DNA of 64,000 nt from Dryas octopetala (GCA_963921425.1 OY992832.1:5394001-5458000); one strand, 5' to 3'; shown: positions 1 to 12,503, counted from the stretch's first letter. Notes: generated by a model not told the origin, from the letters alone. Translations and numbers: made by a program.

Positions 1-191
1 ATGAGACAAAACAAATGAAGACAATCTCATGATCAAACAAGATAATCTGATATTTAAAATCAATAGAGAGTTTGAAAATACTGATGCATGGTGCACAGGG
101 TAAAAAAAAAAAAGTATTCATGTTTTGCGTACATGAAAAGAATAAAAGAAAAGAATAAAATTCTTGGCGAAGAATGCTGACCAAAACCTAC

Positions 192-3100
192 CTCTGAATG
201 CATCAAGGTTTTGCAAGGTGTCAAGATCAATACAAATTATTGAGGATAATCCCTTGCTTGCAGCAGCCAACTCCATTAGTTCTAGTTGCTCATCCTCAAT
301 AAGCTCCATAGATTCTTTAGCTAGTCTGCGTGCAGTAGCCTTCTCAAGTGCAGCTTTGCGTCTCACTGCCTCTCTCTCTTTGCGAAGCTCTTCCTTTTGC
401 CTCCTTTTCTCAGCCTGCAAGATGAACCCAGGAGAGAAAAAGAAAAGGGCAGAGAGGAACAAGAATTTATCATTTTATGCTATAAAAATAACAGATACAT
501 AACAAACACGTTGCATTAGTAGGTCCTCAAGCTTACTCTAATATGTTCTTTCTGCAAAAACTTTTCCCTTCGTTCGATTTCACGTTTTTGCTCACGCTTT
601 GATCTCTCTTCCTCTCGCTGCCTTTCACGCATCAACCTCTCTTCTTCCTTTCGTCTCTCACGGTCTTGCCTTTCCATTTCTTTCTTCATTCGTTCCTCAT
701 TCTATTAATAGAAAATTCAAAACATCAGCATACAAACTGCTATACTCCGGCACAAATATTTATGACTTGAAATAGAACCTTTCTCCTAAGAATATCTTGT
801 TTCTCCAACTCCTTCCGGATCCGAACCTCATGAGCTTCAACTTCTTTAGCAATTCTAGCTTCTTCACTCTACAAGAGGCAACTATTAAGATAAATACTTG
901 GTTCAGAAAATATACTTTTCAAATAAAATTCAAGTGCATAAATATACCTTGCGTTTCCTCTCCATTCTCAGCATAGTGTCATTAATTTGACCATCAGACA
1001 ATACATTAGAGTTTTCCGGAGCAATAATAGGGGGATCAGTATACTGAGTATTCATTCTAACGTTAGTATAGGAGTCCCTTTGTGGAACACAGCTATCATC
1101 ACCAGGAGATGGAAAGGCCACTGCTTGCCGCTCCTGCTGAGACAGAAGACGAACTCGCGACCCGTGACCATGGACACCATGAACCCTTGACAACTGTTCA
1201 TTTCCAACTGCAAATGATGAAGTTCTGGCAGTTGGACCATCAATTGCTGAATCATGAAAATGAGATTGAGGGGCTTGTGCATATGCATCGGACCGAATAC
1301 TGGAGTGGTCTTGAAGAAATGGATATTCATGGTGCACCCTTGGAGTAGCCTGAGATGAAGCTCATACTAATTCAATATGTTGAGCAACAAGAAATTGAGT
1401 TGCACAAGTATTCCACAGCACTAAGACTATAGATACATCAAAAAAAGATAAGAGTGCCAACAGTACAATCTAAACTCCCGTTACAGGGAGAAAAGGGGAT
1501 GAAAGGAAGAAAGACTATCTAGACAGTGAATAATAAGTTGTTTTGGATATCAGTCATGCAACAAAACCTGACCTTAAATTACCCTCAAATATTGAAGTTA
1601 AGAAGATTGAGACAGGGCTACAAATACTCTTGCTAAAATTTCAAACTGGGACTTCTTGCAGCCTTTTCAATCAAAAAAGAGTTATGAAAACTGGGCAGGA
1701 AAAATCTAGATACTGCTGCAGTCATCTCACATTACTCATGTGAGGGGATAGCAAAACAAGAATAACACCACCTACCCTAAGTTTGTCCAACTCCCAACAA
1801 AATAATAATTTTTTCCTTTTCACAGGTTAAGTGACTCGCCATAAAGTAATATTGTCAAATATAAGGCACAAAAGCAGCAGACTTCAATAGAAAAATTATG
1901 TAGGAAGCAGCTAGTACTAGCTAAGTTGCCAGAATACCTAGTCAAGGCTGCTTCTGAGGATACCTAAGTCAATACAGAACCAGAGAACTTCTCGAGAAAT
2001 GCAACTAAAAGAAACAAGCTTGAGAACCAGAGGGGAATTATTAAGATACGGTGCATTTATCTTATGATTATATGATAGAAGAGAAAAAATATTCTCTATT
2101 TATTTCAAGACATCACATCATTTGAAAAAAGTATATGTTTAGCAGAGTTTGTTAGCAGAAAAGGTTATGGCACACTGGAAAGCAGGAGAACAAGGTACTG
2201 GCATATTTATTCGTTAAAAGAAATCAAATGGAAGTTTCCCCTCCCATTTAAAGGATGCATCATACTAATAAAAAACCAATACATGGTGGTTTGCCAGCAT
2301 CTTATATGGCAGATGTTATCCATCATAACGCATGCCATCATACAGTGCATAAAAAACTATCATTCTAACAAAGAAAAGAGACAGACTTTATTTGGTTTTG
2401 CATCATGGCGCTCATATAATTTTCCCTCCAAGGCATGGGCAGTCCGCTTCTGCTGCTCTGCAACTGCTTCACCAAGCACAAAATCAAAAGGGAGTTAGCA
2501 GCAAACCGATTGCATACGACATTCATACAACAGGGAAAAATATACTAGGGTAACAATGAAGCTTTTATTGAGCACTAAATCGTATGTTTTTGCAACTTCC
2601 TGATTCCAAAGCAACTATTTTGGGTAATACTCAATACTCAATACAAGATGAGAAATTTTGTAACTCTAAATGATTAAACACAGGGAAAAATTAAGTCATC
2701 AAGATATTTTCAGTTTATCTTAGAGAACGAAGTACAAAGTACAAATATACTTCAAGAAAGACAGACCACGATAGACTAACTGAACAACTATAAGCACAAA
2801 ATTCTCCACATGATGCAGCAATCAAACCCATATAAGTCATGTGCATGGATTTATTGAATTGAGCTGCATAATCAATCAGAACGCCCAAAAGTTATACCTA
2901 TAGGTGCCCCGAATGCATCAGGGGGCAAGGGATCGAACTCTATCCCGAGAACTGGCCCGTCTTCCCTCAATGGCTCTCCCAATTGCGCTTCCACGCAAGC
3001 AATGGCTCTAAGCTCCAATATCGACTGCGGAGACTCGTAATACCTCCTCCTCATTGGCATATCGTCACCCACACTCCTAGACACCACATTCCGCAACTCC

Positions 3101-3604
3101 GTATGACCAAACGGACTTGAGCCAGAGCCCGAACCCGACCCATAATCGCTACCCGGCTCAGACCCGTGCCCCAACTCATCATTAGGAGGTTCTGGCAAAG
3201 CCGGTACTGATTTCCGCGCCTTCTTCGGTGGACCCCCTTCCTTCTTGTCCTTCAACCTTCTGTGACAGAACCACATCTGCAACTGCCGATCGGAAAGCCC
3301 TAATTTCTCCGAAAGCTCCGCCCTAATCGACTCCGATGGGTACGTCTCCACTAATCAAAACCCCAAAAAAAAGAAAACAAAATTCAATTTTCACAGACAG
3401 ACATACACAAAGTCAAAATCAAAGTTAGAAAGCTAAAGAATTGAACGTACAGGCATAGGCTTTCTCGAGGGTTTCAAGCTGAAACGGCGTCTTCATCTGG
3501 CGCTTGGGCTTGCTCTGTCCCTCACTGGAATTATTGAATTTACTATTACTATTATTGATTTCATGATTTTGTTTCTGATTCTCTCCCTCTGAAGCACCCT
3601 CCAT
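192..3604 (-). CDS. RLT1: Homeobox-DDT domain protein, RLT1/RLT2 type (5' part; continues past left edge)
   Basis: RINGLET proteins are partners of the ISWI chromatin remodellers CHR11/CHR17 in the plant nucleus and help set nucleosome spacing. I join seven exons on the minus strand: 3604-3451, 3350-2898, 2466-2387, 1349-948, 868-779, 701-537 and 414-192; phases agree throughout. Residues of about 32-92 form a homeodomain split by intron 1, with the recognition-helix signature WFCHRRLKDKK. An acidic, glycine/serine-rich stretch follows, then the family motif FDPLPPDAFGAPI, then a long Arg/Glu/Lys-rich coiled coil (MERKRK to AEKRRQKEELRKE) across exons 4-7. The DDT, HARE-HTH and WSD regions must lie beyond position 1. 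The start at 3604 is the first in-frame ATG before the homeodomain. Exon 3 (27 codons, ending LYERHDAKPNK) was found by splice signals and family resemblance. RLT1 rather than RLT2 is inferred from gene order. Confidence 0.88.
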
Positions 3605-4504
3605 TGATGAACTGAGACCAAGATCTGGGCAGAAAGCTTCTTCCTTCAAAGCTTCAAACCCTAGAATTCCCAATCCTCATGGACAACGGAAACAAACAAA
3701 CAACCACGAATCTGATTTCTCTTTTTCTCTCTCTTTCTTCCTTTAAACAAAAACACCGTAATAGTCAAGGAAGAGATTGAGATTGAGAAAGAGAGAGAGG
3801 CGTTGGATTATCATGATGGTGGAATAATAAGCATAATATGAATAATAAATAAATGTGAATTACGGGATTGACATGAAAAAATGACAACAAGAACAACAAC
3901 AATAATAATATCAAAAAATAGGAAAAGGCAAAATCAGGAACATAAAACCAACAGTCTTTCCTCACTCTAATTCCACCTTCCATAATTTTCTTTTTCTTAT
4001 TTTCTTTTTCACTTTTCTATTTATTTTCTTTTCATTTGGTCTTTTGTTTTTTAATTCGATGGTAGTTTCAATTTTGTGTCAAACCAGCCCTTTCGAGTTT
4101 TAATGTTGTGAATTGTGATTGGGCTAAAACACAAACCCAACAAAACGATTTTTTTTTTCTTTTATTTTTGTGTTTTTGTTCCAGTCAGCGAATGCAAAAG
4201 ACTCCTTGCGTTACAGTGTTTGTTATAACTTATAATTTTGGTTGATTTTTTTTTTAAGGTTCTTCACGTTTTTTCTAATTTTTTTTTCTTTGTTTTTTTC
4301 TTGAGTGAAGTTAATGCAGCATGTGTGTGTTTTCGAAGCCTCTGTTTGGTGGTTTGGGTTTTGTGGGATCATTGGGTCTGATCTTTGGGTGCGAGAATCG
4401 AGCGAACGTTTCCGGTTTGCTGTGGTGGGCCCCCCTGTCTGCTTTGGACATCATTGGGCTGGGCTTTGGACATTAGCAATTTATATTGCCAGAGGAATTA
4501 GCAA
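3605..4504. other. 5' UTR and upstream region of the RLT1-type gene
   Basis: This holds the leader and promoter side of the minus-strand homeobox gene. A short upstream ORF on the minus strand starts with ATG at 3681-3679 and stops after eight codons at 3657-3655, ahead of the main ATG at 3604. The rest is T-rich sequence with low-complexity A/T runs. I see no second gene. Confidence 0.5.
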
Positions 4505-5155
4505 GGGGGGGGGGGGGGTGTTTATTCAGACCACCTAAAAATGTTGAGTTCACCACCCCATTAATTTTTTACCCATTTTTGTTCATTTTGCCCCTGCATA
4601 AAAAAAAAAAAAAAACTCACCCTCCAATTTGGCCGGCCACCCCTCCCAGCCCTCCCCGCCGCCGGAGCGACCCACCCCAGCCTTCCCCGTCGCCGGCGCG
4701 ACCCAACCCAGCCCTCCCGGCCGCCGGCGCGACCCACCCAGCCCTCCCCTGGCCCGATCTCCCTTCGCCCGATCTCTATTCCCTCTTTGCCATCTTCTCT
4801 CTCTCCCCTCTGTCTGCCTCCATCCCTCACCGGACCACCATGGGTGGCCGGCGCGACCCCCGATCTGGAGGTTTATGGGGTCGCGCCGGCCACCTATGGT
4901 GGTCATCAGTGAGGGAGGGAGGCAGACAGAGGGGAGAGAGAGAAGATGGCAGGGGAGGGCTGGGTGGGTTGCGCCGGTGGCGGGGAGGGCTGGGTTGGGT
5001 CGCGCCGGCGGCGGGGAGAGCTGGGAGGGGTGGCCGGCCAAATTGGAGGGGTGAGTTTTTTTTTTATGCAGGGGCAAAATGGGCAAAAATGGGTAAAAAA
5101 TCAATGGGGTGGTGAACTCAGCATTTTTGGGTGGTCGGAATACCCCCCCCCCCCC
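4505..5155. mobile_element. Hairpin (fold-back) MITE with poly-G/poly-C ends and an 8-bp target duplication
   Basis: The 651-bp element starts with 14 G (4505-4518) and ends with 13 C (5143-5155). It is flanked by a perfect 8-bp direct repeat, ATTAGCAA, at 4497-4504 and 5156-5163. Nearly the whole element is one long inverted repeat: the left arm runs to about 4855, and the right arm is its imperfect reverse complement, with a loop of roughly 20 bp. Both arms are GC-rich inside (GCCGGCGCGACC blocks) and carry an A-tract or T-tract near the ends. An 8-bp target duplication suits the hAT superfamily, but the G-run terminus is not the usual hAT end, so the family is left open. Several ORFs across it are by-products of the palindrome. 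Confidence 0.85.
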
Positions 5156-5163
5156 ATTAGCAA

Positions 5164-5689
5164 ATTCTCACATTGATCATTAAGTTTCTTATATCTAATG
5201 GTTAGAATCAACCCACGTTAAAATTCATTGTGAATTGATATTGACTAGTAGATTTGATTGAATGGATAAAGATGGTTGGAAATTTGACAAAATGCACGTT
5301 TCTAAATTCTAATCGCATAAAAGTTAAATCCAAGTGATCACAAGAATGCAAGAATTTACTCTCAAGTCAATAACTAATTAAATTCTAATAAACACTTGAT
5401 GTAAGAACTTATTGATAACTTATCTAAGGAGTCATTCTTTAACGCGAAGTGTTGTTACGAGATCATTGCAAAATGTGAGAGAGCGTTCAAACGTTGGACC
5501 ATAAGTGTGTGAACATTCTCTCATATTCTGCATTAATCTTGCATTTATCGTCACGTATTAGAGAAATTTTTTAGGTGCAAATTCTTAACATAAAGTACTC
5601 TTTTAAATTGCTTATGACATGGGCAGAACACCAAAAAGGGTCACAAAGCTAGGCAAAAATACATCTTAATGGGCACTAGAACAGACAAA
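5164..5689. other. Intergenic, nothing recognised
   Basis: AT-rich sequence with no coding pattern, tandem repeat or inverted repeat that I can support. Confidence 0.4.
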
Positions 5690-5905
5690 TATCAATACCC
5701 AACCCTTAATAATAGAAGGATCAAGAGTAAGGCCAGCAGAGACTAAGATGCCTAATTGGAAGTGTGCTTTCATTTGGAAGATGCGTATCCTACCCAAGAT
5801 CCAACTGTTCCTTTGGCTCTTAACTTGTGCCAAGCAAATGCTAAAAGACATTTAGCAGAGGATGCATCCTACCCTAACTGTAGTGGTCCTAAACTATCTT
5901 TTTGA
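5690..5905 (+). pseudogene. LINE-type retrotransposon remnant (zf-RVT region)
   Basis: Reading the plus strand from about 5749 gives a peptide with the pattern of the zinc-binding domain that follows reverse transcriptase in plant LINEs, including IWKMRILPKIQLFLWLL. An in-frame TAG follows and later sequence needs a frameshift to keep the expected Cys pattern. The fragment is short and broken, with no reverse transcriptase core nearby. The call rests on motif recognition only. Confidence 0.6.
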
Positions 5906-6755
5906 AAGGTCCTTACCCTTACGGCCTTACCCCTGCATGAGTGGCTAAGACACAAGTTTTTAGGTCTCGAGTGGAGGTCAGTGTTTGCCTTCTCAATATA
6001 ATACACATTGAAGTGGCACAATAAGAATTTATTTTACCCATCTTTCAGTTTAACCCCTGCCATTCACCTGGACACAAGTTTGGTGATAACAGCTTAAGTT
6101 TGGGCCATTCACTTAGGCCTCCAAGGCTCATAGCAAAGTGTGGAAGCAGGCCGAGGACTCAAGGTGAACATGGTCTAAGTGAATAGCTGACTCTTCCTCT
6201 GTGGTGAACATGGTCCAGAAGTTACTAGTACTTTCATTTGCCAAAAGTTACTGTTGCCCCTTAACCTGACTATGACCTGAATATGATAGCATTATATTAG
6301 CAGTCGAAACAAAGACATGCATGTTTCTTCTTAAGTCTCACTTGTACATCTCCTCTCCTTTCCTCCAAAGCATTACTTTAGTTTAGAATCATTGAATATC
6401 TACACAATATATATATATGTGTGTGTGTAAATTGGGAATTTAAAGCATGTTTGTGCACATAACAATGTATTGACTCAAATATAAAATCTTTATTCTGTTA
6501 ACCCTTTTTGGGCTTCCATACTAAGAGCTCATTATGAAAGACAGATAAAATTGATACATTATTTCCAGTCAACATGAGACCATTGCAAATTAGAATGTGT
6601 TTGTTGTACTCTCAATCAATGGAAAAAAAAGGGGAGAGGGGGAAGGGGAAAATAAACAATCACATGGATAATAGATACTCAATTTGCCATTTCTTCTGAG
6701 GGGAATTTATGAAATTTACAATGCAAGATTTCCCTTGTCCATTCTTCCTGTCTGC
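5906..6755. other. Intergenic and 3' flank of the translocator gene
   Basis: This AT-rich stretch holds the 3' UTR side of the minus-strand translocator. A short (TA)n(TG)n microsatellite lies near 6408-6428. I see no other gene. Confidence 0.4.
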
Positions 6756-9542
6756 TCATGCAGCTTTCGCTTGCTGGGTTTAAGGAAAAAAACAAAAGAT
6801 ATTAGACAGATAATTTGGGTGAAATACCGACTCATGATAAAGGGTGCATATAGTTTGTAACAAACATGTATGAATGCAGAAATTAGATGAAAGAGACTAT
6901 TGTTTGTAACAAAATGTATTTCATAAAACTGCAACATGCACAAACTAAATTTAGCTATATCTGACTCACTCGTTTCTCTTCTTCTATTTGGGCCTTGATG
7001 TAAGAGTAGATTGCCACTCCTGCAATTGCAATGGCTGTTCCAATGCCAGTTTGTGTTGAAATCTTGTTACCTGCAAGCACCAGAATGTTATAAAAAGGAA
7101 AAAAATTTGAAAATCTTTACAGATCCAAAAGAAAAAAGTTGAAGTCAGGAACGAAGAAAATCAAAAGCGGAATCAAGCTGAAGAAAAGATTAAAACATTA
7201 CCAAAGATCAAGATTGAGAAGCCAATCACAAACACACGTTTCAACACATTTCCAACTGCATGTGTAAGAGGTGCCACTCTCTCCAGGGTGTTGGTGGCCA
7301 GCTGATAATTTATAAACAATAATCATTCTTATGATTTCATAACAGGATACTGAACAACTTACAAAACAATGAACGACAATAACAGAAAAAAACTATTCAT
7401 TGGCTTAATTCAAAAGGGTAAAACTTACATCAACAGTTGAGTTATCGTGAGAAGATTATCCTTCTATCAAAGTCATACAACCATAACTTACCGTAGATGG
7501 TAAAGAAAAAACACGTACCTGATTGTAGAGATGGTAAAACAACCCCACCCAAAAGAGATCAGTAACGAACTTGACAAGACCTACTTTAGCAATTGCATCA
7601 CTAAAGCCAGACTTAAGCAGTTGAGGTCCCTCTACCTATAATATGAGACAGGACATGGAACCACAAATATTCATCAAAACTATTATTTCAGTTGCAGAAT
7701 CAAACTTCCAGGGATCACAAGTGAAGTTTTACTTACAATGAGAGCAGGTGGAATGCAGACAAAGAGAGCAATGATTGAAATATAGGCATAGAGATTTGTA
7801 CTATCCATATCAGTCTGCAAAAATAATAAAAAAGTTATAAAGCAATCCTTAGCTCACCATGTCTGAGCAGCCTCGTCTGTCCTATTCAAAACAAAAGGCC
7901 AACAAAAGTATCAGAAAAGCTCACCATGGCTTTCTTTGAATAGATACTCCTATAAGTAAAGGAGATATTTGAAATCATAGCACTAATGAAGCCGGTCCAG
8001 TTGAACGACAACTCAGTCAGTGATGCCATTGACACACCTGCATTTTAAAAACATGGAATGCATAGTGCTGTGGTAATTCATTTTCATGGCTCATAGTTTT
8101 TCGGAATCTGCATGATGTACAATTTTCGATTGAAATTCTATAAATCAAGTATCAAGTCCTAAAGGGGTTGGAACTAGAAAGGTAGCAATGGAGCTAGAAA
8201 AAACTGAATGAACACAAAGAGAAGAGCATACCAAGAACAACAGGAGCCAGGGATAGCCAAAGAGACAAGGGTATTGGTTGTCCGAGTATAAATTGAGAAG
8301 CAGAAGCATTGAAAAATGGCTCAAGAGCTGAAACAAATAAAAATTCAATGTTAATGCAATAACTAAAGTGCACTTGATAAACATTGGTTATACTAACACA
8401 TAATCATTTTTCCTTCTCCCAAATCTGTTAGAGCATATATATCTGTTGTTTCACCTTTGATTGTATGTGTGAATGAGACAGCAACGGCTGCAAATGAGAC
8501 ATTGCTGGTGACGTGGCCAAGTGCATGGCACACTGCAACAGGGAGCAGCAGCTTCAATTGCTTGGAGTCCATAGGCTACATGGAGAGAAACACCAGTCAC
8601 ATGACATTTACCAATAAAGAAGTAAGGACGGTATGGTCATTGTACATTACTTATTCTTTTTTTTAAATCAAAATTAATAAATTATGTATGAGTTATGGGC
8701 TTGAAGGGGTTTCACTTACAGCCCGTTTAGGAAGGCCCACGGCCCAGCTGATCAAACAGTACACCACCCCGACACCCAAGTGCACGACTGATACAAAACT
8801 GCACAAACAACAAAGTTTCTCTCATCGGATGTCGGAAAATGACTAGAACCGCGCAGGTTATCGAAAATATGTACGACCTAGCTAACGTGCGCCTAAACAA
8901 TGAACACGTGTTATCCTACGCATAGCATCTGATAAACGGCACACTTACTACGGATACGGGAAGTAATTGTAGATCTTCTTGTTCATGATGTTGAAAATCA
9001 CGTTCAGAAAATACCTGCGCACGACCGAGGACATCTTCGTAGTTTCGAAAATAAAATAAAATAAATATTTAATACAAAACTCTTTCAAAAATCAACGGTT
9101 TCAGCTGACAGTTACCACATGAAGAAGAAGAACCCGGTAAGGAGAGCCGGGTACTTGTCGAAAAACCCGACCGGCGCGACCTTCGCGTCCCTGCAAGAAC
9201 ACCGAGTCAGACAACAAAAAAGCATTCGTTAGTTGGGGGCTGACGTGGGCGAGTCAGACCGAGTCAGAACGGATGAAACGGACCTCACCCGGCGGAATCG
9301 CTCCCTTCAGCTGGCGACGACGCGGCGGCGAGGCACGGCCGGAGAATCTCCCGCCTCGACGGAGAGCTCTCGAGCAGCAGCGCTGGGCGGAGCTGCCTCC
9401 CCAATATGACGTTCCCGCCCTCGCCGACGGTGCCGATCGGGCGGGCCGAGGCGAACGAAACGGCGGCGTTTTCTCTCGGAGATCTTCGCAGCTGCGGGAC
9501 GGCCGCAAATGCAGTGGCGCGTGATAACACTCGCGACTCCAT
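6756..9542 (-). CDS. TPT: Triose-phosphate/phosphate translocator, chloroplast inner envelope
   Basis: TPT exports triose phosphates and 3-phosphoglycerate from the chloroplast in strict exchange for phosphate, feeding cytosolic sucrose synthesis. Twelve exons on the minus strand: 9542-9289, 9190-9116, 9014-8949, 8798-8720, 8575-8455, 8327-8232, 8037-7925, 7814-7737, 7635-7519, 7301-7202, 7070-6970 and 6773-6756; they sum to 405 codons plus stop. The first exon is a Ser/Arg-rich transit peptide starting [12 protein letters not shown]. The membrane part carries the family sequences [43 protein letters not shown] and [12 protein letters not shown]; the Lys-Arg pair in the last lies in the substrate site of this family. 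The last exon encodes only QAKAA after EEEKR. All introns are GT-AG. It is divergent from the PPR gene across 1.5 kb. Confidence 0.96.
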
Positions 9543-11063
9543 GATTGTTGAGGGGAAAGAAGATAGAGAGAGGGAAGTGTGGTTTGGGAGTGAGCTCTTA
9601 TTCTGAGTACATAAACAGCAGAGGCAATTCGAACCGTTTTAGTGAGTCCGATAGCGGTTAATTGCTTTTGGTTTCATTCGCTTCGGGTCTAATCGGGTAC
9701 AGCGCGAAACACGTAAACAAAATACATCCATGTGTGCGATTGGATGAAGAGATTGAGTGGTCAAATCGGAGGGTGTGGTGAGGTTGGGGAGGGCGGGATA
9801 GAGTGGGGGAGAAGTATGGTGGGGGTGGATATGATATGGGGGGTGCGAGTGTGTGAATCTGATGTGTGAGTGGTGGGGCCGCCTTATCCCCAGCGAAAGG
9901 CTTACGAGCAACGAGGACGGTAATGTTTTCAATCCCTTATCGTCTCTGTTTCCTTAATGGCTTAATCGATCCTTATTCCTTTTTTCTTATGCATGTGCAC
10001 TGTGAATCCGTGATGGATTGATGGTCATCGATCATGCTGTGGTGGGTACTGCTCTTCTTTAACTCTTTGTCACGGGAACAAAATTGTTTCAAGCTTAAAG
10101 CTAGCTTTCTTATTTGTGTGCCAAATTAAATTGCATAATTCAATCAATGACAGAATACTCTTACTCAAAAATCAAAACCATATATAAAGATAAATATTTT
10201 AAAAAAATATTTGTACATAAAAAATGAAACAAAAATTTCTAAGCAAGTAAGCATAACCTAAAATCACAATGCAGTCCATACAAAACTGACTTTGATCGAT
10301 ATTTTGAAAGCCTGAGGCACTTTAAAAATGGAGAACCTTGACTCTTTACAAGGGGTTAGTTAAATTTGAGACAAGATAGTCCAACTCTAAAACCTTGACT
10401 CCGTCCCTAGTCGTCAACAAAGTATAGAACCCATCATAAACAGTAGATTCTACATTCGGACAAGACATCAGATTTGATGCAAACAACAAGTTTTGCGACT
10501 ACAATTGTTTATTCTTATTAAAGAGAATATTGGACCCGTATGTGAAGCTCTCATAATTAAATAATTAGATTTATGCATGTCCCATTAGTCCCAACCTACA
10601 AGCCCAACGCCCAAGCCCAGCTTGACACGATTCAATCTTGGGTGAACTCAACTCACGATTTGTTGGGCCGAATCCATATACTACATGACTCAACGTAATT
10701 ATCGTTGGATCCAATCCATACTTACAGACCGTAAAGCATTCGCCTCTGGGTCCGATTCAAGTTGTGCATGTCTCACTTGATCCAAACTGGTAATGCTGTT
10801 GAGTATTCGCCCTCCATTCACGGACCGTCGAAGGTGACGGAATTACGCCGAATCAGAAAGAGAAAAACAAGTTTTATGACAAATTGACAAGCAGCAGCAG
10901 GTACAAGGTAGCAACCTGTTTATACTGCACGCAACCTGTTTGATGAAATGCGCCACCGAGTTCCTTATTGTCATATTGTTTGTGGGTAGTGCTGTTCATT
11001 CTGGTTCTGGACTCATGCTTCAGTTTCTTGTGCAAACTGAAACATAATTTGGAGTGAGTGACA
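9543..11063. other. Shared upstream region between TPT (-) and the PPR gene (+)
   Basis: The two genes are divergent, so this 1.5-kb spacer holds both promoters. The TPT side (9700-9900) is G-rich on the plus strand. No MITE or small gene was recognised. Confidence 0.45.
9882..9941 (-). promoter_or_regulatory. Two I-box (GATAAGG) motifs upstream of TPT
   Basis: GATAAGG occurs on the minus strand at 9888-9882 and 9941-9935, about 340 and 390 bases upstream of the TPT start codon. Such motifs are common in light-regulated photosynthesis promoters, which would suit TPT. Their function here is inferred. Confidence 0.35.
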
Positions 11064-12503
11064 ATGGGCAGCAAAACTTTGTTCAAGTGGTCGAAACAAA
11101 TCACAACTTCCCAAGTTGAGCAGCTAATAAGAGCTGAAAAGGACATACACAAAGCTATTCTCGTGTTTGATTCGGCAACAGCCGAGTACACCAATGGTTT
11201 TCGGCATGATCACAACACCTTTGGTCTCATGATCTCTAGACTAGTCTCCGCAAACCAGTTCAGGTCAGCGGAGGCGCTACTTGACAGGATGAAGGAGGAG
11301 AAGTGTAGTGTTACAGAAGATATATTCCTCTCTGTTTGCAGAGGGTATGGTCGCGTTCACAGGCCGCTGGATACCATCAGGGTCTTCCACAAGATGGAGG
11401 ACTTCCAGTGCAAACCAACCCAAAAATCTTACATTACCATATTTGCCATTCTTGTTGAAGAAAACCACTTAAAGATTGCTTTCAGGTTTTACAAGTATAT
11501 GAGAAAAGCGGGTGTTCCAGCTAGTGTTGTTTCACTTAATATTTTGATTAAAGCCCTTTGTAAGAACAGTGGTTCCATGGATGCAGCTCTTCGAATATTT
11601 CGTGAGATGGCCAATCATGGGTGCACCCCAGATTCATATACATATGGTACTTTGATTAATGGATTGTGTAAATTAGGAAAGATTGCTGAAGCAAAGGAGC
11701 TGTTCAATGAGATGGGAACAAAAGGTTGTTTGCCCTCGGTTGTTACGTATACTTCCTTGATACATGGTTTGTGCCAATCTAACAATTTGGATGAAGCTAT
11801 GGGATTGTTTGAAGACATGAAATTCAAAGGTATTACTCCAAATGTGTTTACTTACAGCTCTTTGATGGATGGCTTGTGCAAGGGTGGGCGTTCATCACAA
11901 GCAATGGAACTATTCGACTTGATGGTTAGCAATCGCCTTAGGCCCAACATGGTCACGTATAGTTCTTTGCTTCATGGACTCTGTGAAGAAGGAAAGCTTC
12001 GAGAAGCTTTGGAGATTCTTGACAGGATGAAGCTTCAAGGCTTGAAACCAGATGCAGGGCATTATGGGAAAATAATAAGTGGCTTCTGTAATATTGGCAA
12101 GTTCCAGGAAGCTGCAAACTTTCTTGATGAGATGGTCCTTGGCGGGATTTCACCCAACAGAGTGACTTGGAGCGTTCATGTTAGGATTCACAATGCAGTG
12201 GTCCAAGGCTTGTGTAGTAGCAGCAATCCAAATCGAGCTTTTCAGTTGTATCTTAGCATGCGTACCAGGGGTTTCTCTATTGATGTGAAGACTTTTGATG
12301 TTCTTGTGAAATGTATCAGTAAGAAAGGGGACCTGCACAAAGCTTATCGAATTGTTGATGAGATGGTGCTTGATGGATGTGTTCCGGATGAGGGAATATG
12401 GAGTGCTGTGGTAGATGGGTTTTGGGATCGCAGGAAGGTGCGTGAACCTGCTGAGTTGTTGCAGGCTGAGCTGATGGGTGAATTGGTTAAGCCAGAAACA
12501 TAA
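11064..12503 (+). CDS. P-class pentatricopeptide repeat protein, At5g46100 type
   Basis: PPR proteins bind organellar RNA one base per repeat and act in RNA stability, processing or translation; the target here cannot be read from sequence. The single exon encodes 479 residues. After an N-terminal leader (MGSKTLFKWSKQITTSQV) come about eleven helical repeats of about 35 residues with the P-class pattern, for example PDSYTYGTLINGLCKLGKI and PNVFTYSSLMDGLCKGGRS. No E, DYW or SMR tail follows, so RNA editing is not expected. I chose the ATG at 11064, the first in frame. The sequence matches my memory of Arabidopsis At5g46100 along its length, including ICRGYGRVHRP-like and LQGLKPDAGLYGK-like segments. 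There is no classic transit peptide. It is convergent with the DMP gene. Confidence 0.93.
   Translation: MGSKTLFKWSKQITTSQVEQLIRAEKDIHKAILVFDSATAEYTNGFRHDHNTFGLMISRLVSANQFRSAEALLDRMKEEKCSVTEDIFLSVCRGYGRVHRPLDTIRVFHKMEDFQCKPTQKSYITIFAILVEENHLKIAFRFYKYMRKAGVPASVVSLNILIKALCKNSGSMDAALRIFREMANHGCTPDSYTYGTLINGLCKLGKIAEAKELFNEMGTKGCLPSVVTYTSLIHGLCQSNNLDEAMGLFEDMKFKGITPNVFTYSSLMDGLCKGGRSSQAMELFDLMVSNRLRPNMVTYSSLLHGLCEEGKLREALEILDRMKLQGLKPDAGHYGKIISGFCNIGKFQEAANFLDEMVLGGISPNRVTWSVHVRIHNAVVQGLCSSSNPNRAFQLYLSMRTRGFSIDVKTFDVLVKCISKKGDLHKAYRIVDEMVLDGCVPDEGIWSAVVDGFWDRRKVREPAELLQAELMGELVKPET

Noticed and set aside
4486..5176. Several overlapping ORFs of 76-209 codons, Pro/Arg/Gly-rich
   Set aside because: They lie within the palindromic MITE and exist in several frames of both strands because of its GC-rich repeats; no protein family fits.
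9254..9606. GC-rich ORFs on both strands around the TPT first exon
   Set aside because: Only the frame starting MESRVLSR matches the TPT transit peptide; the rest are shadows.
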